Assembly: GCA_015660155.1 (NCBI GenBank)
Contig: DQLO01000324.1
Location: 1-12,189, forward strand
Direction of reading: 5' to 3'
Length of the DNA: 12,189 nt
From: Verrucomicrobiota bacterium
Lineage (GTDB): Bacteria > Verrucomicrobiota > Verrucomicrobiia > Limisphaerales > UBA1100
A model generated the notes under the pieces. It was given only the letters and a program-made list of their open reading frames with translations, was not told where the DNA came from and made no database searches. Shown piece after piece: positions 1 through 7,746 of this stretch. Position 1 is the first letter of the stretch, and every line of letters begins with the position of its first letter. The translations under genes and the position numbers were made by a program.

Positions 1-363
1 ATGTGGATGGCGCTCGACGATGTGGACGAAGAAAACGGCTGCGTCCGCTACGTGCGCGGCTCGCACACGCGCGGGATGCGTCCACACGGTCGCACAGAAA
101 CGCTCGGGTTTTCACAGGGCATCACCGACTTCGGCCAAGCGCTCGACGCGCGCGATGAAGTGGCGTGCCCGGCGCGGCCCGGCGATTTGCTGGCGCATCA
201 CGCACTAACCATCCACCGCGCGGATGCGAATGCCAGCGCCACGCGAAGCCGCCGCGCATTGGGGTTTATTTTCTACGGCGAAAGCGCCCGTGAAGACCGC
301 GCCGCACACGAAGCCTATCAAGCTAAGCTCACCACGGAAATGGAAGTGGCTGGGAAAATATGA
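1..363 (+). CDS. PhyH family dioxygenase, C-terminal part (5' end outside window)
   Basis: This is the C-terminal 120 residues of a phytanoyl-CoA dioxygenase (PhyH) family protein, a Fe(II)/2-oxoglutarate-dependent oxygenase family that hydroxylates small molecules. The stretch at residues 3-21 (ALDDVDEENGCVRYVRGSH) is the family's mid-protein ALDD..ENG....GSH signature. Residues 71-77 (IHRADAN) carry the likely distal iron-binding His72, and R84/R85 are candidates for the 2-oxoglutarate-binding Arg. The upstream HxD iron ligands are absent. The ATG at position 1 is therefore probably an internal Met, and the gene should begin several hundred bases upstream. No signal peptide is visible in this part. 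The stop TGA (361-363) overlaps the next gene's ATG by 4 bp, suggesting translational coupling. The substrate is unknown; members of this family do occur beside sulfatase genes in PVC bacteria as far as I recall. The family call is firm, the role is not. Confidence 0.85.
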   Translation: MWMALDDVDEENGCVRYVRGSHTRGMRPHGRTETLGFSQGITDFGQALDARDEVACPARPGDLLAHHALTIHRADANASATRSRRALGFIFYGESAREDRAAHEAYQAKLTTEMEVAGKI

Positions 364-3242
364 GCCGGAGCGGAAATGCTTTTTGTGTGCTGATGGGGTG
401 CTTTGTCGGCGGATTGGCGCAGGGCGCACCGGCGTGGGAGTGGTTGCCGGATTTGCCGGCGGTGGCGGGGCAGCGAACCCAACCGGGCTTGGCCGGGCCG
501 GTGGCGGGGGTGCTGGACGGAACATTGATCGTGGCGGGTGGCGCGAATTTTCCGAATCGTCCGCCGTGGGAGGGTGGGGCCAAAGCGTGGCACGATGCTA
601 TTTTTATACTGGAACCGAAGGCCAACGAATGGCGGCAGTCGCCGGATTGGAAGTTGCCGACGCGCTTGGCTTACGGCGGCACGGTCGAGACTGCGCGCGG
701 GTTGCTGTTGGTGGGCGGCGCGGTGGAGGGTCGGGCGACGGATGCGGTTTGGCTGATGAGCCGCAAGGGGGATGGCGGGTTTGCGTTCGAGTCGTTGCCG
801 TCGTTGCCGACGCCGGTGGCGAACGCTGGCGTGGTGCGGTCGGGGAAACAGGTTTTTGTGGTGTGCGGCGACACGGCCACGGCGCCGGGAAGCCAAGCGG
901 TTTATGCGCTGGATTTGAAACAGTGGGGAGCCAAAGGCTGGGAGTGGACTTCGCGCGTGCCGTTGCCGGGCAAGCGTCGCAACAAGGCGGCGGTGGTGGC
1001 CCAAGAACGCTACGGGCGCTCGGGGGTTTATGTGTTCGGCGGATCGCACGTGGCGGATGACGGCGCGATTACGATTTTGTCGGACGCTTGGTTTTATGAC
1101 GTGACGGCGAATCGTTGGCGGGCGTTGCCGGCGATGGAGTTGGCGGGCCGTGCGCCGGGGGAATCCAATGCGCTCGGCGCCGCCAGCGCGATGGCTTACG
1201 GGGAGGAGGGCTTGCTCGTTTTTTCTGGGGCGGGAAGTGATTTTTTGTTGGGTCGACTGGAGGTGTTGAACGCCGCGCGACAAGCGGCCAAGCGCGGCGA
1301 TGGGTTGCGGGGAAATAAATTGTTGGCCCAACAAATGGCGTTGATGAGTCGGCAGCCGGAATTTCGTTCGGACATTTATTTGTATCAACCGGAGGCGGGT
1401 TGGAAATGCGTGGGCCAATGGCCGGGGCCGGGCGCGGTGACCACCCGCGCGGTGGCTTGGCGTGGGGGCGTGGTGATTCCCAGCGGCGAAACGCGTCCGG
1501 GCGTGCGCACGCCGAAGGTGCGGTTTGCGCCGAGCCTCGACCGCGTGGTTGCGCCGCGCCCGAATATAGTTTTGATCATGCTCGACGATATGGGCTACTC
1601 GGATCTCGGCTGTTTCGGCGGCGAAATCGAGACACCGAATATCGATCGCTTGGCCAAGGGCGGTCTGCGCTTCACGCAGTTTTATAATTGCGGTCGCTGC
1701 TGCCCCACGCGGGCGAGTTTGTTGACCGGCCTTGGCGCGCATCGGGCCGGCTTGGGTCACATGGCCACGGCTGATTACGGATTGCCGGGTTATCGCGGCG
1801 AGATTGCGCCGCACGCGGTGACGGTTGCCGAGGCCTTGCGCGCCTCGGGATACGCCACTTGGATGGCGGGCAAATGGCACGTGTCGCGCGAGTTCATGCC
1901 CGGCCAATCCAAACACAACTGGCCGCGCCAGCGGGGGTTCGATAAATTTTATGGCACGCTCATCGCCGCCGGGAGTCAGTGGAATCCCATTACGCTCACC
2001 GAGGGCAATGCTCCCGCCGAGCCGAAGGGCGACTATTATTACACCGAGGCGTTGGCCAACCGCGCCGTGGGCTGGATGCGGGCGCACCCGAAAGGCTCGC
2101 CGTTTTTTCTCTACCTCAGCCTCACCGCGCCGCATTGGCCGCTGCACGCGCGCGAGAAAATCATCGCCAAATATCGCCAGCGCTACCTCGCCGGTTGGGA
2201 TGCCCTGCGCGCGGCGCGTTTGAAAAAAATGAAAACCCTCGGTCTCCTGTGCGATGGAGTGGATTTATCAAAACGCGACCCCCACGTACCCGATTGGGAA
2301 TCCGCCGCCCATCGCGAATGGCAAGCCAGCCGCATGGCCGCCTACGCCGCGATGATTGATCACGCCGACACGGCGGTGGGACGCGTGGTGGACGCGCTGC
2401 GAAAACGCGGTGAACTGGACAACACACTCATTCTGGTTTTCTCCGATAACGGTGGCGCTTCGCTGGAGCATCCCAACGGGATGATTGGCAGCACCGGCAA
2501 ACCTTGGGCCTTGATGCGGTACGTGGAGGTTGCCACGCGCGCTGGCCGCCCCGTGCTCTCCGGCGACATCGTGGGACTGTCGCCCGGCGCGGAAGACACT
2601 TACGCCGGCTACGGTTACGGCTGGGCTAATCTCAGCAACACGCCGTTTCGGTTGTTCAAAAAAAATATGCACGAGGGCGGCATCGCCTCGCCGCTCATTG
2701 TCCATTGGCCCGCGGGCGTCAAGGCCGCCGGAAAACTGCGGCGGCAATTGGCCCACGTGATGGACATTATGCCCACCTGCCTCGAAGTGGCCGGACGCGC
2801 CACGTCGGGGCTGGACGGCGTCAGCTTGCGGCCCACCTTTGCCAACCAACCGGCCCTTCGGCAAACGCTGTTCTTTGAGCACGCCGGCAACCGTGCCGCG
2901 CGCCAAGGCGACTGGAAACTGGTCGCCGAGTTCGGTCAACCGTGGGAGCTTTATCATTTGGCCAATGACCCCACCGAAATGCACGACCTCGCCGCCCGCG
3001 AGCCCAAGCGCTTGGCCAAGCTGCGGGCGCTCTATCAAGACTGGGCCGCCGCGCATCAAGTGGAGCCGTGGGCCAAAGTGCAGGAACGCATCCGGGGCGC
3101 CAGTCGAGGCGGCGTGGTTCTCCCGAGCCAAGCCAACCCCCTCGCGCGACGCCCCGATGAAGTGGCCCGTGCCGTGAACGCGATGAACACCGAACGCAAA
3201 AAACGTGGTTTGCCCACTTTGAAATTAAATGAAAACAAATAA
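360..3242 (+). CDS. Exported Kelch (NanM/mutarotase-like) - sulfatase fusion protein
   Basis: A 960-residue two-domain protein. Residues 1-22 form a signal peptide. Residues about 24-388 are a Kelch beta-propeller of the cyclically permuted mutarotase / N-acetylneuraminate epimerase type: GGANFPN (60-66), GGAKAWHD (72-79), a Kelch blade at 224-253 (YVFGG...W) and the family's closing motif RPGVRTPKV (379-387). Residues about 399-880 are a type I sulfatase: metal-binding D409-D410, formylglycine motif CCPTR (447-451, Cys447 modified), GKWH (504-507) and D696-N697. Full NanM-like proteins are about 370 residues and sulfatases about 460-550, so both domains look complete. The linker is only about 11 residues and the sulfatase has no signal peptide of its own. 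A basic tail of about 80 residues follows the sulfatase. The start is supported by the ATGA overlap with the upstream gene and by the signal peptide. The two activities (sugar anomerisation and sulfate ester hydrolysis) are inferred from family. The sulfatase resembles the broad arylsulfatase-A-like group; its substrate is unknown. Confidence 0.9.
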   Translation: MSRSGNAFCVLMGCFVGGLAQGAPAWEWLPDLPAVAGQRTQPGLAGPVAGVLDGTLIVAGGANFPNRPPWEGGAKAWHDAIFILEPKANEWRQSPDWKLPTRLAYGGTVETARGLLLVGGAVEGRATDAVWLMSRKGDGGFAFESLPSLPTPVANAGVVRSGKQVFVVCGDTATAPGSQAVYALDLKQWGAKGWEWTSRVPLPGKRRNKAAVVAQERYGRSGVYVFGGSHVADDGAITILSDAWFYDVTANRWRALPAMELAGRAPGESNALGAASAMAYGEEGLLVFSGAGSDFLLGRLEVLNAARQAAKRGDGLRGNKLLAQQMALMSRQPEFRSDIYLYQPEAGWKCVGQWPGPGAVTTRAVAWRGGVVIPSGETRPGVRTPKVRFAPSLDRVVAPRPNIVLIMLDDMGYSDLGCFGGEIETPNIDRLAKGGLRFTQFYNCGRCCPTRASLLTGLGAHRAGLGHMATADYGLPGYRGEIAPHAVTVAEALRASGYATWMAGKWHVSREFMPGQSKHNWPRQRGFDKFYGTLIAAGSQWNPITLTEGNAPAEPKGDYYYTEALANRAVGWMRAHPKGSPFFLYLSLTAPHWPLHAREKIIAKYRQRYLAGWDALRAARLKKMKTLGLLCDGVDLSKRDPHVPDWESAAHREWQASRMAAYAAMIDHADTAVGRVVDALRKRGELDNTLILVFSDNGGASLEHPNGMIGSTGKPWALMRYVEVATRAGRPVLSGDIVGLSPGAEDTYAGYGYGWANLSNTPFRLFKKNMHEGGIASPLIVHWPAGVKAAGKLRRQLAHVMDIMPTCLEVAGRATSGLDGVSLRPTFANQPALRQTLFFEHAGNRAARQGDWKLVAEFGQPWELYHLANDPTEMHDLAAREPKRLAKLRALYQDWAAAHQVEPWAKVQERIRGASRGGVVLPSQANPLARRPDEVARAVNAMNTERKKRGLPTLKLNENK

Positions 3243-4745
3243 TCAGACGCGCGGGAAAAAATGAAATGCCTGTTTCACATTTTGCTGGCCTTCGGCCTTT
3301 GGCAATCGGCTCACGCTGCCGAACGACCGAACATCGTGATCATGCTGGCTGATGATCTCGGCTATGGTGATCTGTCGTGTTATGGCCACGATTACATTCG
3401 GACGCCTAATATTGATCGCCTTGCCGGTCAGGGTTGGCGTTGTACTCAGTTCTATGCGGCGGCTCCGATGTGTTCTCCATCACGAGCCGGATTGTTGACC
3501 GGACGTACGCCCAACAGGACGGGAGTCTTCGACTGGATCGCCCATGACGGGACGTCAGCGATGCATCTTCCTCGATTTGAAATCACATTCGCGACACTGC
3601 TCAAAAAGTCAGGATATCAAACGGCCCTACATGGCAAGTGGCATCTGAATTCCAAGTTCAATTCACCGGAACAACCTCAACCCAATGACCACGGTTTCGA
3701 CTATTGGTTTGCGACGCAGTTCAGCCCAAACCACTTGAATCCGAAAGGCTTCGTCCGGAACGGGAAATCACTGGGAAGGCAGGAGGGTTACGCTTGCCAG
3801 ATCGTTGTCGATGATGCGATTCGTTGGCTGCAACAGCGAGATACCCTATTGCCATTCTTTCAGTTCGTGAGTTTTCACGAACCTCACCACCCAGTTGCCT
3901 CACCGCCCAACCTTGTACAGAAACACCTTGGCAGCAGTACCAAAAAAAAGAACGAAGCGATCTACTTCGCAAACGTCGAAAACCTCGACGCAGCGGTAGG
4001 TCGTTACCTGAAGGCGCTCGACGAACTAGCCATCGCCGAAAACACGATCGTAATCTTCACTTCAGATCATGGTCCACAGAGCCTTGGAAGCGGCATCTTT
4101 CAGCATTCTTATGGCCGAACCGGAGACCTCCGCGGTCGCAAGCGCTATCTTTGGGAAGGTGGCTTGAGAGTTCCCGGGATCATTCGTTGGCCAGGGAAAC
4201 TTATGTCGGTCTTGATGCCATCACCTATTTCGTTTGTTGACCTGCTTCCGACCTTTGCGGAAATCTCCGGGTACGAGGTGCCGTCAGATCGAGTAATCGA
4301 CGGGACCAGCGTTGTTCCATTGATGATGGACAAATCATTCGCTCGCTCGAAGCCGCTGCACTGGCATTTTTACAGTCCTCTTGCTGGGCCTCAGTCCGTT
4401 ATCCGCGAGGGGAAGTGGATGCTTGGGGCAAGTTGGAGTACCGGGCTTGAGCCATTCAAACGCGGGACTCGTCACATCTCGAAATTTGAGCATCTCTTCG
4501 CTGAAGCAACTCTGATGTCGTTCCAGTTGTTCGACATTGAACAGGATTCAAGTCAGAAGAATGACATCGCAATCCAACATCCAGCAGTCGTAAAACGGTT
4601 AAGTCGTCGCTTAATCGAATTGCATAACAGCGTTAAAACAGACAGCAAATAGACAGAACAAAAAAGAACCAACTAATGAACCAACTTGCCGTTACTATTT
4701 GCGTTCTTCTTTCGGCATCGACGCAACTTATTTCTGCCGAGAGGC
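3243..4745. other. Lower-GC compositional segment (gene 3 plus signal-peptide codons of gene 4)
   Basis: From about the end of the Kelch-sulfatase gene to about 4745 the DNA is distinctly poorer in G and C and richer in A/T-ending codons than either side. Hand counts give 29/60, 30/60 and 26/60 GC for the lines starting at 3901, 4321 and 4501, while the line at 5761 is close to 80%. The low-GC character continues through the 23-bp gap and the first 21 codons of the next sulfatase gene. It stops at about the point where that protein's conserved sulfatase domain begins (ERPNVLF). No insertion-sequence ends, target duplications or att-like repeats are visible at the edges, so the segment is defined by composition only and its limits are approximate. 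Confidence 0.5.
3261..4652 (+). CDS. Secreted type I sulfatase (arylsulfatase/GALNS-like), atypical base composition
   Basis: A 463-residue sulfatase that hydrolyses sulfate esters, probably from a glycan, in the periplasm or outside the cell. Residues 1-19 are a signal peptide (cleavage after AHA). ERPNIVIMLADDLGYGD carries metal-binding D31-D32; the formylglycine motif is CSPSR (71-75); GKWH gives K126 and H128; SDHG gives D269-H270. The C-terminal LFD...QKNDIA segment is the usual sulfatase end, so the protein is full length for the family. The start ATG follows a weak GGGA purine stretch, 18 bp after the previous stop. Codon use and GC differ sharply from the neighbours: sample lines count 43-50% GC (for example 3901-3960, 29 of 60), against well above 60% in the adjoining genes. 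That suggests later arrival by transfer or recombination. The overall look is arylsulfatase A / N-acetylgalactosamine-6-sulfatase-like, but the exact subfamily and substrate cannot be fixed by eye. Confidence 0.93.
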   Translation: MKCLFHILLAFGLWQSAHAAERPNIVIMLADDLGYGDLSCYGHDYIRTPNIDRLAGQGWRCTQFYAAAPMCSPSRAGLLTGRTPNRTGVFDWIAHDGTSAMHLPRFEITFATLLKKSGYQTALHGKWHLNSKFNSPEQPQPNDHGFDYWFATQFSPNHLNPKGFVRNGKSLGRQEGYACQIVVDDAIRWLQQRDTLLPFFQFVSFHEPHHPVASPPNLVQKHLGSSTKKKNEAIYFANVENLDAAVGRYLKALDELAIAENTIVIFTSDHGPQSLGSGIFQHSYGRTGDLRGRKRYLWEGGLRVPGIIRWPGKLMSVLMPSPISFVDLLPTFAEISGYEVPSDRVIDGTSVVPLMMDKSFARSKPLHWHFYSPLAGPQSVIREGKWMLGASWSTGLEPFKRGTRHISKFEHLFAEATLMSFQLFDIEQDSSQKNDIAIQHPAVVKRLSRRLIELHNSVKTDSK

Positions 4746-6343
4746 CGAATGTGTTATTTATTTCGCTGGATGACTTGAACGATTGGGTGGGGTGTTACGA
4801 CGGCCATCCGGATGCGAAGACGCCGCACATCGATGCCTTGGCCAAGCGGGGGGTACTCTTTTTCAACGCGCATTGTGTGTCGCCCATTTGCGGGCCTTCG
4901 CGCGCGGCGGTGCTCACCGGAATGCGGCCGGAGACAACCGGCGTGTATCACAATCGAGGCAAGTATATTGATTACGTCCCGAAAGCGGTGACCTTTCCCG
5001 AGCATTTCCGGGCCAACGGCTACCGTGCGCTTGCGGCGGGGAAGGTGAATCACGATCTCGGTGCGCCCGACCCGCGCCTTTGGGATGCCAACGGGCCGGA
5101 CTGCGGATTGCTCGGCACGCCGTTTGTCGGCGATGAATTGCGCACGCTTCATCCGGGCGAGCGGCAAGTGGTTCGCCGTGGAAAACTGAACATAACGCTT
5201 CCAGCCAACGGCGGCCTTTCCGCCATCGACCGACCCAACAATAAATGGAACTCATTCGACTGGGCGCCGTTGGATGTGGATGACGATGAATTTCCCGATG
5301 GCAAAATCGCCAACTGGGGCGCGCGGCAACTCGGCCAAAAGCAGGATAAACCGCTGTTGCTGGCGTTGGGTTTTTACAAACCGCATCAGCCGTTTTTCGC
5401 GCCCAAAAAATATTTTGATCTTTATGACATTGAAAAAATTTCCCTGCCGCTGACGCGCGCCAATGACTTGGCGGACGTGCCGCCGCCCGGTCGCGACTTG
5501 GCCACGCGCCCGTGGACGAGCGGCACGCATCGCGTGGTGGTGAAACACAAGGCTTGGCGCGAGGCGGTGCTTGCTTATCTCGCCACGGTTTCTTTTGCCG
5601 ATGCGCTGGTGGGCAAGGTGATAGCCGCGCTGGATGCTGGGCCGCTCGCGGACAATACTTGGGTGATTCTCTGGAGCGACCACGGTTGGTCGCTGGGAGA
5701 AAAGGAGCATTGGGGCAAGCACGTGCCGTGGCGCGAATGTGTTCGGATGCCGCTCATCATCGTGCCGCCGCGCAACCACGCGCCAAAAGGATTCCGCCCC
5801 GGCACCCGCTGCAACGCGCCGGTGAGTTTGCTGGATTTGTATCCCACGCTCATCGAGGCTTGCGGCTTGCCGAAGCGCGTGGAATTGGAAGGCCACAGCC
5901 TGTTGCCGTTGATCGCCAACCCGCGCGCGCGCTGGAGCGAGGCGGTTGTTTCGACCATCGGCCGTGGCAGCCACAGCGTGTTTGCAAACGGCTGGCGATA
6001 CGTTCGGTGGTTCGACGGCAGCGAGGAACTTTACGATTTGGAAAAGGATCCCCACGAGTGGGTGAACCTCGCTGGGAAGCCCGGTCACAAAAAATTGAAG
6101 CAACGCTTGGCCGGCCATATTCCCGAGGATGATCGGCTGCGGCAATTCGTGCGGCACGGTTCTCTCAAGTGTGTGGTGCCCGTTGCGGGCGCGCCGATGC
6201 TCTTTGATTACCACGCGCCCTTTGGCATTTCGGAACAGAACGATCTCGCCGCCGAACGTCCGGCGGAGTTGGAAGCGATCCTCGCTTGGTTGGCAAAAAC
6301 CAAACCCAACGCGCGGCGCGTGACGATGCCAGAGAAACAATGA
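4676..6343 (+). CDS. Secreted iduronate-2-sulfatase-like sulfatase with C-terminal extension
   Basis: A 555-residue type I sulfatase of the iduronate-2-sulfatase-like group, recognisable from LDDLNDWVGC near the N-terminus and the HC.SP.C.PSR block. Residues 1-21 are a signal peptide (cleavage after ISA). Metal-binding D32-D33, formylglycine motif CGPSR (72-76), K123 and H126 in GKVNH, and D335-H336 in WSDHGW are all present. The family role is removal of 2-O-type sulfate from uronic acids; bacterial homologues vary in substrate, so that is a lead only. The usual C-terminal segment LYDLEKDPHEW..LA lies at 452-466. About 70 further residues then include a second, similar LFD...SEQNDLA segment (509-525), which the next gene's product lacks. 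The start follows a 23-bp gap with only a weak AAGAA ribosome site and is chosen because it gives a complete signal peptide. The signal-peptide codons share the low GC of the upstream gene. The stop overlaps the next start by 4 bp. Confidence 0.92.
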   Translation: MNQLAVTICVLLSASTQLISAERPNVLFISLDDLNDWVGCYDGHPDAKTPHIDALAKRGVLFFNAHCVSPICGPSRAAVLTGMRPETTGVYHNRGKYIDYVPKAVTFPEHFRANGYRALAAGKVNHDLGAPDPRLWDANGPDCGLLGTPFVGDELRTLHPGERQVVRRGKLNITLPANGGLSAIDRPNNKWNSFDWAPLDVDDDEFPDGKIANWGARQLGQKQDKPLLLALGFYKPHQPFFAPKKYFDLYDIEKISLPLTRANDLADVPPPGRDLATRPWTSGTHRVVVKHKAWREAVLAYLATVSFADALVGKVIAALDAGPLADNTWVILWSDHGWSLGEKEHWGKHVPWRECVRMPLIIVPPRNHAPKGFRPGTRCNAPVSLLDLYPTLIEACGLPKRVELEGHSLLPLIANPRARWSEAVVSTIGRGSHSVFANGWRYVRWFDGSEELYDLEKDPHEWVNLAGKPGHKKLKQRLAGHIPEDDRLRQFVRHGSLKCVVPVAGAPMLFDYHAPFGISEQNDLAAERPAELEAILAWLAKTKPNARRVTMPEKQ

Positions 6344-7746
6344 TGAAAAACTTGCTCGCCATTTTTATTCTATTCGCCGGACTGGCTGCCGTCCAAGCCG
6401 CGCCTCGGCCGAATGTGCTTTTTATTGCGGTGGATGATTGGAATGACTGGGTGGGTTGCCTCGGGCACGCGCAGGCGAAGACGCCGAATGTGGATCGCTT
6501 GGCCAAGCGCGGTTTGCTTTTTACCAACGCGCATTGTATTTCGCCGGTTTGCAATCCGTCGCGGGTGGCGGTGTTGACGGGGCTGCGACCGGGGACGACT
6601 GGCGTTTATGAAAATGGCCCGGTGATGCGCAAGGTGGCGTCCAACGTGGTGACGATTCCGCAGCATTTTCGGAAGCACGGTTACGTGGCGCACGGGGGTG
6701 GGAAAATTTTTCACGACGTCACGCCGCATTATGATCCGCTTAGTTTTGATAAATATTTCTGGTGGCATCCGCGCGGGGCATTGGGCAGTGCGCGGCACGG
6801 TTCCCCTTACAGCGTGGAGCCGGATCCCGAGCCAGTGAAGCGTCCGGCGCGGCGCATCACGTCGCTGACCAAACGCAACTTCGACTGGGCCGCGCTTGAC
6901 CGGCCGGAAACTGATTGGCCGGACCGCAAAGTGGCTGATTGGGCCGCTGGTTTTTTGTCCAAAAAACACGAGCAACCATTCTTTTTGGCGGTTGGTTTAT
7001 TTCGTCCGCACGTGCCGTGGTATAATCCGCGCAAATACGTCGAGCAATTTCCGCTGGAGAAAATAAAACTGCCGGCGGTTAAGGAAAACGACCTCGACGA
7101 CCTCGGCCCGTGGGCCAAGGCGCGCGCACACGATCGCAGTTCAAAACACGACAAGGTCGTGGAATTCGGCGAATGGAAACCGGCGGTGCAAGCGTACCTC
7201 GCTTCCATCAGTTTCAGCGACGCGATGCTGGGCCGGGTTTTGGATGCGCTTGATGCGGGACCGAATGCGCGCGACACGGTCATTGTTTTTTGGAGCGACC
7301 ATGGCTATCACCTCGGCGAAAAAGGCCATTGGCACAAGCGCACGCTTTGGGAGCGCAGCACGCGCGTGCCTCTCATCATCGTGGCACCGGGCGTGACGCG
7401 GGCCGGAACGCGTTGCGCGCGTCCGGTGAGTTTGCTCGATCTTTATCCCACGCTCGCCGATTTGTGCGGCTTGCCCGCGCGCGCCGAACTCGAGGGCCAA
7501 AGCCTGCGGCCGCTCCTGAAAAATTCCAAGGCAGAATGGGAACGTCCGGCGGTGATCACGTGGCAAAAGGGCAACCACGCCGTCCGCTCCGAACGCTGGC
7601 GCTACATCCGCTACCGCACGGGCGAGGAGGAACTTTACGATCACAAAACCGATCCAAACGAATGGAACAATTTGGCAAACGACCCCAAACTGGCGGAACT
7701 GCGCAAACAATTGGCGAAGTGGTTGCCAACAAATAAATCAAAATGA
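6340..7746 (+). CDS. Secreted iduronate-2-sulfatase-like sulfatase
   Basis: A 468-residue type I sulfatase, close in layout to the gene just upstream (shared VDD/LDD..NDWVGC, NAHC.SP.C.PSR and SDHG...GEK.HW blocks), so the pair probably arose by duplication. Residues 1-20 form a signal peptide (cleavage after VQA). Metal-binding D32-D33, formylglycine motif CNPSR (71-75), K122 and H125 in GKIFH, and D320-H321 are intact. It ends soon after the standard LYD...DPNEW..LA segment, the usual size for the family. The reading frame is open from 6286, but the upstream part has no signal-peptide character. The start is placed at the ATG at 6340, which forms an ATGA overlap with the previous stop; the adjacent ATG at 6343 is equally possible. 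Its own stop overlaps the next gene by 4 bp, consistent with coupled translation of three successive genes. Substrate: probably a sulfated uronic-acid or related sugar, by family only. Confidence 0.92.
   Translation: MMKNLLAIFILFAGLAAVQAAPRPNVLFIAVDDWNDWVGCLGHAQAKTPNVDRLAKRGLLFTNAHCISPVCNPSRVAVLTGLRPGTTGVYENGPVMRKVASNVVTIPQHFRKHGYVAHGGGKIFHDVTPHYDPLSFDKYFWWHPRGALGSARHGSPYSVEPDPEPVKRPARRITSLTKRNFDWAALDRPETDWPDRKVADWAAGFLSKKHEQPFFLAVGLFRPHVPWYNPRKYVEQFPLEKIKLPAVKENDLDDLGPWAKARAHDRSSKHDKVVEFGEWKPAVQAYLASISFSDAMLGRVLDALDAGPNARDTVIVFWSDHGYHLGEKGHWHKRTLWERSTRVPLIIVAPGVTRAGTRCARPVSLLDLYPTLADLCGLPARAELEGQSLRPLLKNSKAEWERPAVITWQKGNHAVRSERWRYIRYRTGEEELYDHKTDPNEWNNLANDPKLAELRKQLAKWLPTNKSK

Noticed and set aside
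224..1060. 278-codon frame on the plus strand overlapping PhyH and Kelch coding
   Set aside because: Gly/Arg-rich out-of-frame translation; the overlapping frames have clear family motifs.
318..2147. 609-codon open frame on the minus strand
   Set aside because: It lies wholly antisense to the Kelch-sulfatase gene and is rich in Arg, Pro, Ala and His, as expected from the complement of GC-rich coding DNA. It has no recognisable domain or signal peptide.
2268..3131. 287-codon open frame on the minus strand
   Set aside because: Antisense to the conserved sulfatase domain of the fusion gene, with no domain of its own.
3229..3264. Mini-frame of 11 codons (MKTNNQTRGKK) overlapping gene 3's start by ATGA
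   Set aside because: It resembles a coupled leader peptide and its first four residues match the start of gene 7's product, but it is too short and sits inside the end of gene 2. There is no palindrome around it, so chance is the simplest reading.
6286..6339. Upstream extension of the second iduronate-sulfatase-like frame
   Set aside because: It overlaps the previous gene by about 58 bp and precedes the signal peptide with charged residues; the ATGA-overlap start at 6340 is more credible.
5252..6340. 362-codon open frame on the minus strand
   Set aside because: Antisense shadow of the iduronate-2-sulfatase-like gene; the sense frame carries all the family motifs and the antisense frame carries none.
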